From the NCBI RefSeq assembly GCF_003945545.1, contig NZ_CP029617.1, positions 7,963,001 to 8,027,000 on the forward strand: DNA of 64,000 nt, read 5' to 3'. The notes under the pieces were generated by a model, which did no database searches, was not told the DNA's origin, and was given only the letters and a program-made list of their open reading frames with translations. Position 1 is the stretch's first letter. Every line of letters starts with the position of its first letter. The position numbers and the translations under genes were made by a program. This document shows positions 35,494 through 43,577 of the stretch, piece after piece. Source of the DNA: Streptomyces sp. WAC 01529 (GTDB taxonomy: Bacteria > Actinomycetota > Actinomycetes > Streptomycetales > Streptomycetaceae).

Positions 35494-37044
35494 TTACGCG
35501 GATGAGTCCGGCCGGGCTCCGGCCAGCACCGTCTCGACGGAGTCCGCCTGCTCGGGCGGCTTGTCCTCGCGGTAGCGCAGGACGCGGGCGAAGCGCAGGG
35601 TGACGCCCGCCGGGTAGCGGGTGGAGCGTTGCAGGCCGTCGTAGGCGATCTCCACGACGAGTTCGGGGCGCACCTTTACGACGTGGCCGTTGTCGCTGAC
35701 CGCCAGCTCCTGGAGGCGCTCGGTCTGCCAGGCGAGCATCGCGTCCGTCATGCCCTTGAACGTCTTGCCCAGCATCGCGTACGTCCCGTCGGGCCGCCGC
35801 GCGCCCAGATGGAGGTTGGAGAGCTTGCCCGTGCGGCGCCCGTGGCCCCACTCGGCGGCGAGCACCACCAGGTCGAGGGTGTGCACCGGCTTCACCTTCA
35901 GCCAGGAGGCGCCCCGGCGGCCCGCGTTGTACGGGGCGTCGAGCGATTTCAGCACGACCCCCTCGTGACCGCGCCCCAGCGTCGCCTCGAAGAACTCCTG
36001 CGCCTCGCCGCGCCGCCGCTCGTCCGCGGGGTCGCCCACCACCGTGCGCCGCACCCGCATCGGCTCGGGCACCAGGGCGGCCAGTTCCGCGTGGCGCTCG
36101 GCGAACGGCAGGGCGAGCAGGTCCCGCCCCGCCACGGACAGGGCGTCGAAGAAGACGGGGGACAGGGGCAGCCCGGCCGCAGCCGCCTCGACGTCCACGC
36201 GCGAACCGACGCGCCCCGCGATGTCCTGGAACGGCCGTGGACGCCCCTCGCCGTCCAGGGCGATGACCTCACCGTCCAGGATGAAGTTCTCCCCCCGCAG
36301 CTCGCGCGCGGCGGCCGTCAGTTCGGGCAGCCGGTCGGTGATGTCGTCCAGGGTGCGGGTGTAGACGCGTACGTCGTCCGCGCTGCGGTGGACCTGCACC
36401 CGGATGCCGTCCAGCTTCTCCTCGACCGCGCAGGCGCCAAGCTTGTCGATGCCCTCGGCGACCGACGTGGCGCCGTGCGCCAGCATGGGCAGGATGGGGC
36501 GCCCCACCGTCAGCCGGAACTCGTCCAGCGCCTCCGGGCCGCGCGCCAGCAGCGCCTGCGCGACCGGGCTCACGGCACCCGCGAGCATCACCGAGCGCCG
36601 CACGGCGTCCACCGGGGTCTGCGTGGCCACCGCCAGGCCCTCGACGGCGACCGCGTCCAGGGCGCCCTGGCGGACCTCGCCCGTGAGCAGCCCGACCAGG
36701 AACCGCTGCTCGTCCGCGGTGGCGGCCCTCATCAACTCACCCACCAAGCGCCTGCGTTCGGCCTGCGAACCGGAACCGGAGACCGCGCCGATCGCGGTGA
36801 GCGCCTCGTCCACGCCGCGCACCGTCAGGCTCGGCTCGTCGGCGGGCGGCCCCGCGTCCCTGAGCGTGCTCCACCCGATGCCGAGCCGCCCCTGGGGCAG
36901 CCGCCCCGCCAGATAGGGGATGACAACCGGAACGTCCTGGGGCTCCGCCGCCCGGAACAACTCGGCGAGCAGGGCGATCTTCCGGGACCGCGCGGAGGTG
37001 GCGGCCACTTCCTTGGACACGTGTGCGAGCCGGGCGAGCAGCAT
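35494..37044 (-). CDS. ATP-dependent DNA ligase
   Basis: The 516-aa ligase has an N-terminal helical DNA-binding domain, then the adenylation domain with motif I EEKLDGIRVQVH (Lys nucleophile), motif III FILDGEVIALD, motif IV GHEGVVLKSLDAPY and motif V SWLKVKP, ending with an OB-fold. It matches the stand-alone LigB-type ATP ligases of actinobacteria, which act beside NAD-dependent LigA in repair. ATG 37044 (MLLARLAHV) is chosen. It is divergent from the SsgA-like gene. Confidence 0.87.
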   Translation of the reverse strand: MLLARLAHVSKEVAATSARSRKIALLAELFRAAEPQDVPVVIPYLAGRLPQGRLGIGWSTLRDAGPPADEPSLTVRGVDEALTAIGAVSGSGSQAERRRLVGELMRAATADEQRFLVGLLTGEVRQGALDAVAVEGLAVATQTPVDAVRRSVMLAGAVSPVAQALLARGPEALDEFRLTVGRPILPMLAHGATSVAEGIDKLGACAVEEKLDGIRVQVHRSADDVRVYTRTLDDITDRLPELTAAARELRGENFILDGEVIALDGEGRPRPFQDIAGRVGSRVDVEAAAAGLPLSPVFFDALSVAGRDLLALPFAERHAELAALVPEPMRVRRTVVGDPADERRRGEAQEFFEATLGRGHEGVVLKSLDAPYNAGRRGASWLKVKPVHTLDLVVLAAEWGHGRRTGKLSNLHLGARRPDGTYAMLGKTFKGMTDAMLAWQTERLQELAVSDNGHVVKVRPELVVEIAYDGLQRSTRYPAGVTLRFARVLRYREDKPPEQADSVETVLAGARPDSSA

Positions 37045-37205
37045 GGGCCCATCCTGCAACGGGCCGGGGCGCGCCGCACGGCCGAGCGGGCGGGGCGGGA
37101 CCGCTGTTGTTCCTGGATGACACGTGTGTACTCCGCTGTGGCGGGCACACGGAGGGTCACACGGCCCCCGCACATGCCGGAGGAGCGTGCGGCTCAGGCG
37201 GGGCG

Positions 37206-37221
37206 AGTGACACAGGTCACA
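37206..37221. promoter_or_regulatory. Crp-like binding site upstream of ssgA-like gene
   Basis: AGTGACACAGGTCACA matches the TGTGA-N6-TCACA Crp consensus except at its first base. It lies about 115 bp before the SsgA-like ATG, in the 290-bp gap with the divergent ligase. Streptomyces Crp influences germination and development, so the link is plausible but only inferred. Confidence 0.45.
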
Positions 37222-37334
37222 TGGATCTCTTGGCGTGTTGCCGTAATGCCACCCCTCCAAACGGGGTCGTAAGGGCACAGGGGTTCCGCGAGCGGACCCC
37301 GAGGACTGGAAAAACGCAGAAGTGGAGCTCGATC

Positions 37335-37748
37335 ATGGCCGTCACCCTCCAGCAGCCCACCCGCGCGCGCCTCATCGCCCCGGACGGACATGAGTACGCC
37401 CTCCCCGTCGTCCTGCGCTACTCGGCCGAGGACCCCCTCGCGGTCCAGATCACGTTCCCCTCCGAGGCCTCCCTCGACGGCATGGAGGTCACCTGGATCT
37501 TCGCCCGCCAGCTCCTGGAAGACGGGCTCAGCGCTCCGGCGGGCGGCGGTGACGTGCATATCTGGCCGTGCGGCCGGGCGCGCACGGTGATGGAGTTCCA
37601 CTCGCTCGAAGGGCTGGCGCTCGTGCAGTTCGACGACCTCGCCCTGCGCCGCTTCCTGGCACAGTCCTACGCCGTGGTGCCCGCGGGAGGCGAGGAACCG
37701 AGCCTCGATCTCGACCAGGACCTGACGCGCCTGCTCGGCGGCGTCTGA
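37335..37748 (+). CDS. SsgA-like sporulation/cell-division regulator (SALP)
   Basis: The 137-aa protein has typical SALP features: LPVVLRYSAEDPLAVQITFPSEASLDGMEVTWIFARQLLEDGLSAPAGGGDVHIWPCG, then LVQFDDLALRRFLAQSYAVVPAGGEE and a C-terminal DLDQDLTRLLGG. SALPs are morphoactinomycete-specific and position division or wall-remodelling enzymes at sporulation septa. Which of the SsgA-G paralogues it is cannot be settled here. The start is ATG 37335. Confidence 0.85.
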   Translation: MAVTLQQPTRARLIAPDGHEYALPVVLRYSAEDPLAVQITFPSEASLDGMEVTWIFARQLLEDGLSAPAGGGDVHIWPCGRARTVMEFHSLEGLALVQFDDLALRRFLAQSYAVVPAGGEEPSLDLDQDLTRLLGGV

Positions 37749-37772
37749 CGGATCGCCGGGGGCCGCCGACGG

Positions 37773-37914
37773 CTACGCGTCCCCGCCGTACAGCGCGGGC
37801 CGCCCGGCCTGCTCGACCGTGACGCGCCCCGCCCACCGCGTCGCCGATCCGCCGCACGTGGTCGGCGCCCATGTGACCGGCGCCGAGCACGGCCACCCCC
37901 AGCGGTCCGCTCAC
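37773..37914 (-). pseudogene. Remnant of a Gfo/Idh/MocA (inositol-dehydrogenase-like) gene
   Basis: From GTG 37914 (behind AGGGGG) the sequence reads LGVAVLGAGHMGADHVRRI, the Rossmann start of a Gfo/Idh oxidoreductase. After about 27 codons homology stops. In another minus frame, VTVEQAGRPALYGGDA and a TAG at 37775-37773 look like the C-terminal tail of the same family. The 300 or so residues between are gone and the junction is out of frame. I read this as one internal deletion. It follows the carboxypeptidase gene on the same strand by 22 bp. Confidence 0.6.
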
Positions 37915-37936
37915 CCGACGGCCCCCTCGCGTCCGC

Positions 37937-39145
37937 TCACTCGACGAACCTCCCTCGCGCGTTCCTGCGTCGCGCCACCGTAACCGCCCGCCGCCGCAGC
38001 GCCACGACCACGCCCGCGAGCACGACCAGCGAGCCCGCCACCACCATCAGCACCGCCGGCCAGTCGGAGTCCTCCGGCTCCAGGGCCAGGGCGCCGGCCT
38101 GCGCGGCGACGTGCGCGGGCCCCGATGCGGTGCGCGGCGCCGTCGGCGGCGGCAGCAGCGAACCCACGGGCCGCACCTTCCCGGCCGCGGCGAACCCCCA
38201 GTCGAGCAGGGACCGCGCCTCCTCGTACACGGCGCGCGCACCGCCCCGCTGCGGGTTCATCACCGTCACCACGAGGGTGCGCCCGCCGCGCTGGGCCGCG
38301 CTGATCAGCGTGGAGCCGGCGTGGCTGGTGTAGCCGTTCTTGATGCCGAGCAGGCCCGGGTAGGGCGCGACGCCGCCGGCGCCGGTCAGCAGCCGGTTGG
38401 TGTTCTGGATGGGGTACGACCAGCCGCCCGCCGGGAACCGGGCCACGGGCGTCGAGCAGTAGCGGGCGAACTGCGGGTCGGCGAGGCCCGCCCTGCCGAA
38501 GACCGCCAGGTCGTACGCCGACGAGACCTGCCCCGCCGCGTCGTAACCGTCCGGCGAGACCACGTGGGTGTCCCGGGCGCCCAGCTCCCGGGCCTTGGCG
38601 CGCATCTGCTCAACGGTCCTGTGCAGGCCGCCGTTGAGCCCCGCGAGGACGTGCACGGCGTCGTTGCCGGAGCTGAGGAAGACCCCGCGCCACAGGTCGG
38701 CGACGCGGTAGGCGCGGCCGGGCGAGACGCCCACCAGGCTGCTGCCGTCGCCGACCTGGTCCAAGTCGTGCTCGGTGACGACGTGCCGGCGCTCCGCGTC
38801 GAGGCGCGGGAGCGCGGTCAGGGCGAACAGGGACTTGAGCGTGGAGGCGGGCGGCAGCGGCCGGTGCGCGTTCTTGGCGGCGAGCACCTCGCCCGTACGG
38901 GCGTCGGCCACCACCCACGCGAGCGCGGAGACGCCACCGGGCAGCCCCGGCGCGTTCGGCCCCGGGCGGACCTGCACGCCCGGCCGGTCGAGGAGGACGG
39001 AGGTGTACGCGGGCAGCGGCCGCGGCGGCGCGGGCTCGGCCGGGACGTCGGTCGCCGAGACCGGTGTGGAAAGGACGACCAGAGCCCCGAGCGCGAGCGC
39101 CGCGGTGCGTACGGAGGAGGAGCGCGAAAGGTACCTGATGGCCAT
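37937..39145 (-). CDS. D-alanyl-D-alanine carboxypeptidase (PBP, S11-like)
   Basis: The 402-aa enzyme has a signal peptide (LALGALVVLSTPVSA), the SxxK motif in PPASTLKSLFALTAL, SxN in FLSSGNDAVH and KNGYTSHAGSTLIS in place of KTG. A single transmembrane helix (VLMVVAGSLVVLAGVVVAL) and a basic tail anchor the C-terminus. It trims the terminal D-Ala of peptidoglycan stem peptides. KNG for KTG is a conservative but notable change in the third motif. Confidence 0.85.
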   Translation of the reverse strand: MAIRYLSRSSSVRTAALALGALVVLSTPVSATDVPAEPAPPRPLPAYTSVLLDRPGVQVRPGPNAPGLPGGVSALAWVVADARTGEVLAAKNAHRPLPPASTLKSLFALTALPRLDAERRHVVTEHDLDQVGDGSSLVGVSPGRAYRVADLWRGVFLSSGNDAVHVLAGLNGGLHRTVEQMRAKARELGARDTHVVSPDGYDAAGQVSSAYDLAVFGRAGLADPQFARYCSTPVARFPAGGWSYPIQNTNRLLTGAGGVAPYPGLLGIKNGYTSHAGSTLISAAQRGGRTLVVTVMNPQRGGARAVYEEARSLLDWGFAAAGKVRPVGSLLPPPTAPRTASGPAHVAAQAGALALEPEDSDWPAVLMVVAGSLVVLAGVVVALRRRAVTVARRRNARGRFVE

Positions 39146-39270
39146 TCAGCCACCGTAGGAGCGCGGCCCCGAGTCCGCAGATCGGCTTGGCCCGCCTGGA
39201 GGTATCACTCCGTCACTTCGCTTGCGGAGCAGGGCCGCTGTCGCAGCGAGGGCCGCCGGAGGCCGGCAGG

Positions 39271-39759
39271 TCAGGCGGGGAGGTTCTCCTCGATGGCGGC
39301 GATGACCTCGGGCGCGTCCGGCTCGATACGCGGGCCGAACCGGGCGACGACCTCACCCGAGCCGTTGACCAGGAACTTCTCGAAGTTCCAGCGGATGTCG
39401 CCGGTGTGCCCCTCGGCGTCCGCCGTGTCGACGAGGCGCGCGTACAGCGGGTGCCGGTGCTCGCCGTTGACATCGACCTTCTCCGTCATCGGGAAGGTCA
39501 CCCCGTACGTCGCCGAGCAGAACTCGGCGATCTCCTCGGAGGTGCCGGGCTCCTGGCCCATGAACTGGTTGCAGGGCACGCCGAGCACGCTGAAGCCGCG
39601 CGGCCCGTACTGCTCGTGGAGCCGCTCCAGGCCCGCGTACTGCGGGGTGAGGCCGCACTTGGAGGCGACGTTGACGACGAGGACGGTCTTGCCCTCGAAC
39701 TGGCGCAGGTCGGCCGAGCCGCCGCGCAGGGCGCCGATTTCTTCTTCGTAGACAGACAT
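39271..39759 (-). CDS. Glutathione peroxidase-family thiol peroxidase
   Basis: The 162-aa protein shows VVNVASKCGLTPQYAGLERL with the peroxidatic Cys, LGVPCNQFMGQEPGT with the resolving Cys and catalytic Gln, and DIRWNFEKFLVN with Trp and Asn. Cys rather than selenocysteine and the resolving Cys point to a thioredoxin-dependent peroxidase, as actinomycetes lack glutathione. It lies 11 bp downstream of the fetB-like gene on the same strand. Confidence 0.88.
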   Translation of the reverse strand: MSVYEEEIGALRGGSADLRQFEGKTVLVVNVASKCGLTPQYAGLERLHEQYGPRGFSVLGVPCNQFMGQEPGTSEEIAEFCSATYGVTFPMTEKVDVNGEHRHPLYARLVDTADAEGHTGDIRWNFEKFLVNGSGEVVARFGPRIEPDAPEVIAAIEENLPA

Positions 39760-39770
39760 AGTGACCGAGC

Positions 39771-40574
39771 CTACGCCCGCCCCGGAACCCGCAGTGCAGG
39801 GCCCTCGCGGTGCAGGCGGCCCCGGGCGACCAGTTCCAAGGTGAGGGCCACGGCCAGCGCCTGGACGGCCATCAGGGCGATCAGGACGAAGAGCTGCACG
39901 GCGCCCGCGAGCACCGGGGGCGCGCCGCCCAGGAGCATGCCGACGAAGGCGCCGGGGAGGGTGACGAGGCCGACCGTGCGGGTCTGGTCGAGGCCGGGCA
40001 GCAGGGCGTCCGACGCGGCCGGGCGGATCAGCTCCAGGCGGGCGTCGCGGTCGGCGAGGCCGAGGGCGAGGCCCGCCTCGAACTCGCCGTGCCGGGTGCG
40101 CAGTTCATCGAGGGAGCGGCGCCCGGCGAGCACCGTCGCCGTCAGCGCGCCCCCGATGAGGATGCCTGTCACGGGGATCATGGCGATGCCCCGCACCGGA
40201 AGCAGCCCGGTCAGCGTCAGACCGGCCACGACCGGCACGACCGGGCCCGCGATCGGCAGCCCCGCCCGCCACCACGTGCCGTTCGGGGTGATGCGCCGCC
40301 CGGCGGTCCGCGTGGCCACGGCGAACATCAGCAGCAGGAACGCGAAGAGCGCCGCCGTGTGGTGCACCACCCAGCCGATCGCGAGGGAGACCGCGGCCAG
40401 TTGGACCGTGGCGCGCGCCCCCGCGACCACGATCTCGCGGGCCCTGCCGCGCGAACCGTCGGGGGCGAGCCGGAAGACGGCCGCCGTCGCCGCCGCGAGG
40501 AGCAGCAGCACGAGCAGGGCCACGGCGAGCGCCGTATTGACCGGCAGGAGGGCCTGGGCAGCGAGATCACGCAC
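39771..40574 (-). CDS. FetB-like ABC permease (UPF0014)
   Basis: The 267-aa membrane protein has about seven helices. VVAGARATVQLAAVSLAIGWV, GIAMIPVTGILIGGALTATVLAG and the cytoplasmic LALGLADRDARLELIRPAASDALLPGLDQTRTVGLVTLPGAFVGMLLGGAPP are the signature of the UPF0014/FetB family, linked to iron export in Escherichia coli. No ATPase subunit lies next to it. The start is GTG 40574. Confidence 0.8.
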   Translation of the reverse strand: MRDLAAQALLPVNTALAVALLVLLLLAAATAAVFRLAPDGSRGRAREIVVAGARATVQLAAVSLAIGWVVHHTAALFAFLLLMFAVATRTAGRRITPNGTWWRAGLPIAGPVVPVVAGLTLTGLLPVRGIAMIPVTGILIGGALTATVLAGRRSLDELRTRHGEFEAGLALGLADRDARLELIRPAASDALLPGLDQTRTVGLVTLPGAFVGMLLGGAPPVLAGAVQLFVLIALMAVQALAVALTLELVARGRLHREGPALRVPGRA

Positions 40575-40696
40575 GCGCTCACCCTAGGCCGCGCGGGTGC
40601 CGGGCGCGTTGCGGTGCCGCCCGGGACATGCGGCGGGTGACCTGTAACGATGGGGCGGGAACGGGAAAGACGCGGAGAGAGAGAAGGGCTGTAGTC

Positions 40697-41782
40697 ATGG
40701 CGCAGCAGGTGCAGGGCGTGATCGCCCGCGCGAAGGGCGAGCCGGTGCGGATCGAGACGATCACCGTCCCGGACCCGGGCCCGGGGGAGGCCGTGGTGAA
40801 GGTCCAGGCGTGCGGGGTCTGCCACACCGACCTGCACTACCGCGAGGGCGGCATCAACGACGACTTCCCCTTCCTGCTCGGGCACGAGGCGGCGGGCGTC
40901 GTCCAATCCGTCGGCGAGGGCGTCACCGAGGTCGCGCCCGGCGACTTCGTCATCCTCAACTGGCGTGCCGTGTGCGGCCAGTGCCGCGCCTGTCTGCGCG
41001 GCCGCCCCCAGTACTGCTTCGACACGCACAACGCGAAGCAGAAGATGACCCTGGCCGACGGCACCGAGCTGTCGCCCGCACTCGGCATCGGTGCTTTCGC
41101 GGAGAAGACCCTCGTCGCCGCCGGGCAGTGCACGAAGGTCGACCCGGAGGCGTCGCCCGCCGCGGCCGGCCTCCTCGGCTGCGGAGTGATGGCGGGGATC
41201 GGCGCCGCCATCAACACCGGCGAGGTCGGCCGCGGCGACTCGGTCGCCGTCATCGGCTGCGGCGGAGTCGGCAACGCCGCCGTCGTGGGCGCCCGCCTCG
41301 CCGGAGCGGCGAAGATCATCGCTGTGGACATCGACGACAAGAAGCTGCGGACGGCCGAGGGCCTCGGCGCCACCCACACCGTCAACTCCCGCACCACCGA
41401 CCCCGTCGAGGCCGTGCGCGAGCTGACCGGTGGCAACGGCGCCGATGTCGTCATCGAGGCGGTCGGCCGCCCGGAGACGTACGAGCAGGCCTTCTACGCC
41501 CGCGACCTGGCGGGCACGGTCGTCCTGGTCGGGGTCCCGACCCCGGAGATGAGGATCGAGCTGCCGCTGCTCGACGTCTTCGGCCGCGGTGGCGCGCTGA
41601 AGTCGAGCTGGTACGGGGACTGCCTGCCCTCGCGCGACTTCCCGATGCTCATCGACCTCTACCGCCAGGGCCGCCTGGACCTGGACGCGTTCGTCACGGA
41701 GACCATCGCTCTGGAGGACGTGGAGAAGGCCTTCGAGCGGATGCACCACGGCGACGTCCTGCGTTCGGTGGTGATGTTCTGA
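40697..41782 (+). CDS. mscR: S-(hydroxymethyl)mycothiol dehydrogenase
   Basis: This 361-aa class III zinc alcohol dehydrogenase has catalytic-zinc ligands in ACGVCHTDLHY and GHEAAGVV, a structural-zinc Cys cluster CGQCRACLRGRPQYC and the NAD loop GCGGVGNAAVVGA. It oxidises the mycothiol-formaldehyde adduct to S-formylmycothiol and can reduce S-nitrosomycothiol. ATG 40697 follows AGAAGG. The stop overlaps the next ATG (TGATG), as with the Rv2259-Rv2260 arrangement in Mycobacterium tuberculosis. Confidence 0.87.
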   Translation: MAQQVQGVIARAKGEPVRIETITVPDPGPGEAVVKVQACGVCHTDLHYREGGINDDFPFLLGHEAAGVVQSVGEGVTEVAPGDFVILNWRAVCGQCRACLRGRPQYCFDTHNAKQKMTLADGTELSPALGIGAFAEKTLVAAGQCTKVDPEASPAAAGLLGCGVMAGIGAAINTGEVGRGDSVAVIGCGGVGNAAVVGARLAGAAKIIAVDIDDKKLRTAEGLGATHTVNSRTTDPVEAVRELTGGNGADVVIEAVGRPETYEQAFYARDLAGTVVLVGVPTPEMRIELPLLDVFGRGGALKSSWYGDCLPSRDFPMLIDLYRQGRLDLDAFVTETIALEDVEKAFERMHHGDVLRSVVMF

Positions 41783-42438
41783 TGGCGGCCGAGTCCCAGG
41801 AGCACGCCTCCGGCGCGCGCGTCGACCACCTCGTCACCTCCGGGACCTTCTCCCTGGACGGCGGCACCTGGGAGGTCGACAACAACGTATGGATCGTCGG
41901 CGACGACAGCGAGTGCGTCGTCATCGACGCCGCGCATGACGCGGACGCCATCGCGGAGGCGGTGGGGGAGCGGCGCCTCGTCGCGATCGTCTGCACCCAC
42001 GCGCACGACGACCACATCGACGCGGCCCCCGCGCTGGCCGCCCGCACCGGCGCGCCGATCCTGCTGCACCCCGCCGACCTGGAGCTGTGGAAGCGGACGC
42101 ATCCCGACCGCGCCCCGGACGGCGAGCTGGCCGACGGGCAGGAAATGACCGTCGCGGGCACGGTCCTGCGGGTGTTGCACACGCCGGGCCACTGCCACGG
42201 CGCGGTCAGCCTCCACGCCCCGTCCCTCGGCACCGTCTTCACCGGCGACACGCTCTTCGCGGGCGGGCCGGGCGCCACGGGCCGCTCCTTCAGCGACTTC
42301 CCGACGATCGTCGCGTCGATCAGGGAGCGGCTGCTGACGCTGCCGCCCGAGACGGTGGTGCGCACCGGGCACGGCGACAGCACGACGGTCGGCGCGGAGG
42401 CACCGCACCTGGAGGAGTGGATCGCCCGAGGCCACTGA
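41782..42438 (+). CDS. MBL-fold hydrolase, partner of mycothiol dehydrogenase
   Basis: The 218-aa metallo-beta-lactamase-fold protein has the metal motif CTHAHDDHIDAAP (HxHxDH), then HTPGHCHGAVSLH and FTGDTLFAGG, and a final TGHGDSTT. It is translationally coupled to mscR. Genes at this place are proposed to hydrolyse S-formylmycothiol to formate and mycothiol, completing formaldehyde detoxification. The reaction is inferred from operon structure and glyoxalase II similarity. Confidence 0.83.
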   Translation: MAAESQEHASGARVDHLVTSGTFSLDGGTWEVDNNVWIVGDDSECVVIDAAHDADAIAEAVGERRLVAIVCTHAHDDHIDAAPALAARTGAPILLHPADLELWKRTHPDRAPDGELADGQEMTVAGTVLRVLHTPGHCHGAVSLHAPSLGTVFTGDTLFAGGPGATGRSFSDFPTIVASIRERLLTLPPETVVRTGHGDSTTVGAEAPHLEEWIARGH

Positions 42439-42451
42439 CAGCTCGGCTTGG

Positions 42452-42487
42452 GTACGGCCCCGCGTGGTTCGCCACGCGGGGCCGTAC
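42452..42487 (+). terminator. Hairpin terminator with UUCG loop
   Basis: GTACGGCCCCGCGTGG and CCACGCGGGGCCGTAC form a perfect 16-bp stem closed by the stable TTCG tetraloop, 14 bp after the MBL stop. No U-tract follows, as is common in this genus. Confidence 0.75.
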
Positions 42488-42520
42488 GCGTACTGGCCCC
42501 GCTCCACGATCTCCGATAAG

Positions 42521-42539
42521 TTAGGCAAGGCTTACCTAA
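42521..42539. promoter_or_regulatory. Iron box (DmdR1/IdeR operator)
   Basis: TTAGGCAAGGCTTACCTAA is an almost perfect 19-bp iron box, with outer arms TTAGG/CCTAA intact. It ends two bases before the GGAGG site of the DUF2470 gene, so repressor binding would overlap the promoter or block early elongation. Expression should rise under iron starvation. Confidence 0.8.
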
Positions 42540-42551
42540 TGGAGGTTGGGA

Positions 42552-43265
42552 ATGGGTGTCCGTCACAGCAGCACGACCGTGCCCACAGCGGCGGCACGGG
42601 CCCGTTCGGTGCTCGCCACCGCATGGTCCTGCGCGGTGACCACAGAGATCGGCAGGGACGAACTCGTGGGCGCGCACAGCGTCACCGACGACGGAAGGCT
42701 GCGGCTGCGCCCGCCCGAGGACAGCGCGCTCGCCGCCGCCCTCATCTGCGCGCCGCGCGGCGAGCCGTCCACGCTGATCGAGTTCGCCGACGTCGCGCCC
42801 GTCCCCCTCAGGGACCGGATCCGCGCACGCCTGTGGCTCTCGGGGTCGCTGACCCACGACGAGGGACACCTCGTCTTCGAACCGGCCTGCGTGGTGCTGC
42901 ACGACTCCCACGGCGAACGCGAGGGCGTCGAACTCGACGAACTCGCCCTGGCCGTCCCCGACCCGCTCGCCGAAGCCGAAGCGCGGCTGCTCACCCACCT
43001 CGCCGACGCCCACCCGGACGCCGTCGAACAGCTCACCCGCCTCATCAGCCCGGACAGCCTCCAGGGCGTCGTGCGGGTCCGCCCGCTTGCCATCGACCGG
43101 CACGGCATCTCCCTGCGCCTCGAACGCGCCCGCGGCCAGGCCGACGTACGCCTGCCGTTCCCTCAGAGCGTGGACGACGTCTCCCAGGTGACGGAGTGCA
43201 TGCACGCCCTGCTGACGAGGGCCCGCTTCTCAACCGCCCGGCGCGGACGGCCGGTCGGCGGTTGA
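42552..43265 (+). CDS. DUF2470 / HugZ-like protein, iron-regulated
   Basis: The 237-aa protein has an N-terminal flavin-reductase-like split barrel (VLATAWSCAVTTEIGRDELVGAHSVTDDG) and a C-terminal DUF2470 part (AEARLLTHLADAHPDAVEQLTRLI, GVVRVRPLAIDRHGISLRLE). The layout is shared with haem-degrading HugZ-type proteins. ATG 42552 has GGAGG six bases upstream. The iron box in front makes a role in haem or iron use likely. Its end overlaps the convergent DUF1232 gene by 36 bp. Confidence 0.75.
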   Translation: MGVRHSSTTVPTAAARARSVLATAWSCAVTTEIGRDELVGAHSVTDDGRLRLRPPEDSALAAALICAPRGEPSTLIEFADVAPVPLRDRIRARLWLSGSLTHDEGHLVFEPACVVLHDSHGEREGVELDELALAVPDPLAEAEARLLTHLADAHPDAVEQLTRLISPDSLQGVVRVRPLAIDRHGISLRLERARGQADVRLPFPQSVDDVSQVTECMHALLTRARFSTARRGRPVGG

Positions 43266-43517
43266 CCGCATCGACCGCAGCGCGAGGAGCAGCACCCCGA
43301 TGTCGTCCAGGTAGACGGGATCGGGGATGAGGTCCGCGGGCAGGACGAGATAGGCGACCGCGCCCCAGAACACCCACTGCCGCTCGACGGGCAGCCCGGC
43401 TCTGCGCAGGGCGCTGCGGGTGCGGACGAGACGGACGAGCAACACGACGGCGACGGCGAGCGTCGCGGCGACCAGAACGGCTGCGCAGACCAGGAGAACG
43501 GTCCATTCCGTGCTCAT
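43230..43517 (-). CDS. DUF1232 (YkvA-like) small membrane protein
   Basis: The 95-aa protein has one N-terminal transmembrane helix (VLLVCAAVLVAATLAVAVVLLV), then VFWGAVAYLVLPADLIPDPVYLDDIGVLLLALRSM, the DUF1232 signature LPxDLIPD...DD. ATG 43517 is the natural start. The function is unknown. Confidence 0.8.
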   Translation of the reverse strand: MSTEWTVLLVCAAVLVAATLAVAVVLLVRLVRTRSALRRAGLPVERQWVFWGAVAYLVLPADLIPDPVYLDDIGVLLLALRSMRSTADRPSAPGG

Positions 43518-43577
43518 GCGTACGTACGTTACCGAGGCCGGCGCCCCGCGTCGCGGGGGTGCGGGCATGATGGCGGG

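Noticed and set aside
37528..37914. Taking the 128-codon frame starting LGVAVLGAGHMG as an intact gene
   Set aside because: Only the first 27 or so codons have homology; the rest runs antisense into the SsgA-like gene. Called a pseudogene remnant instead.
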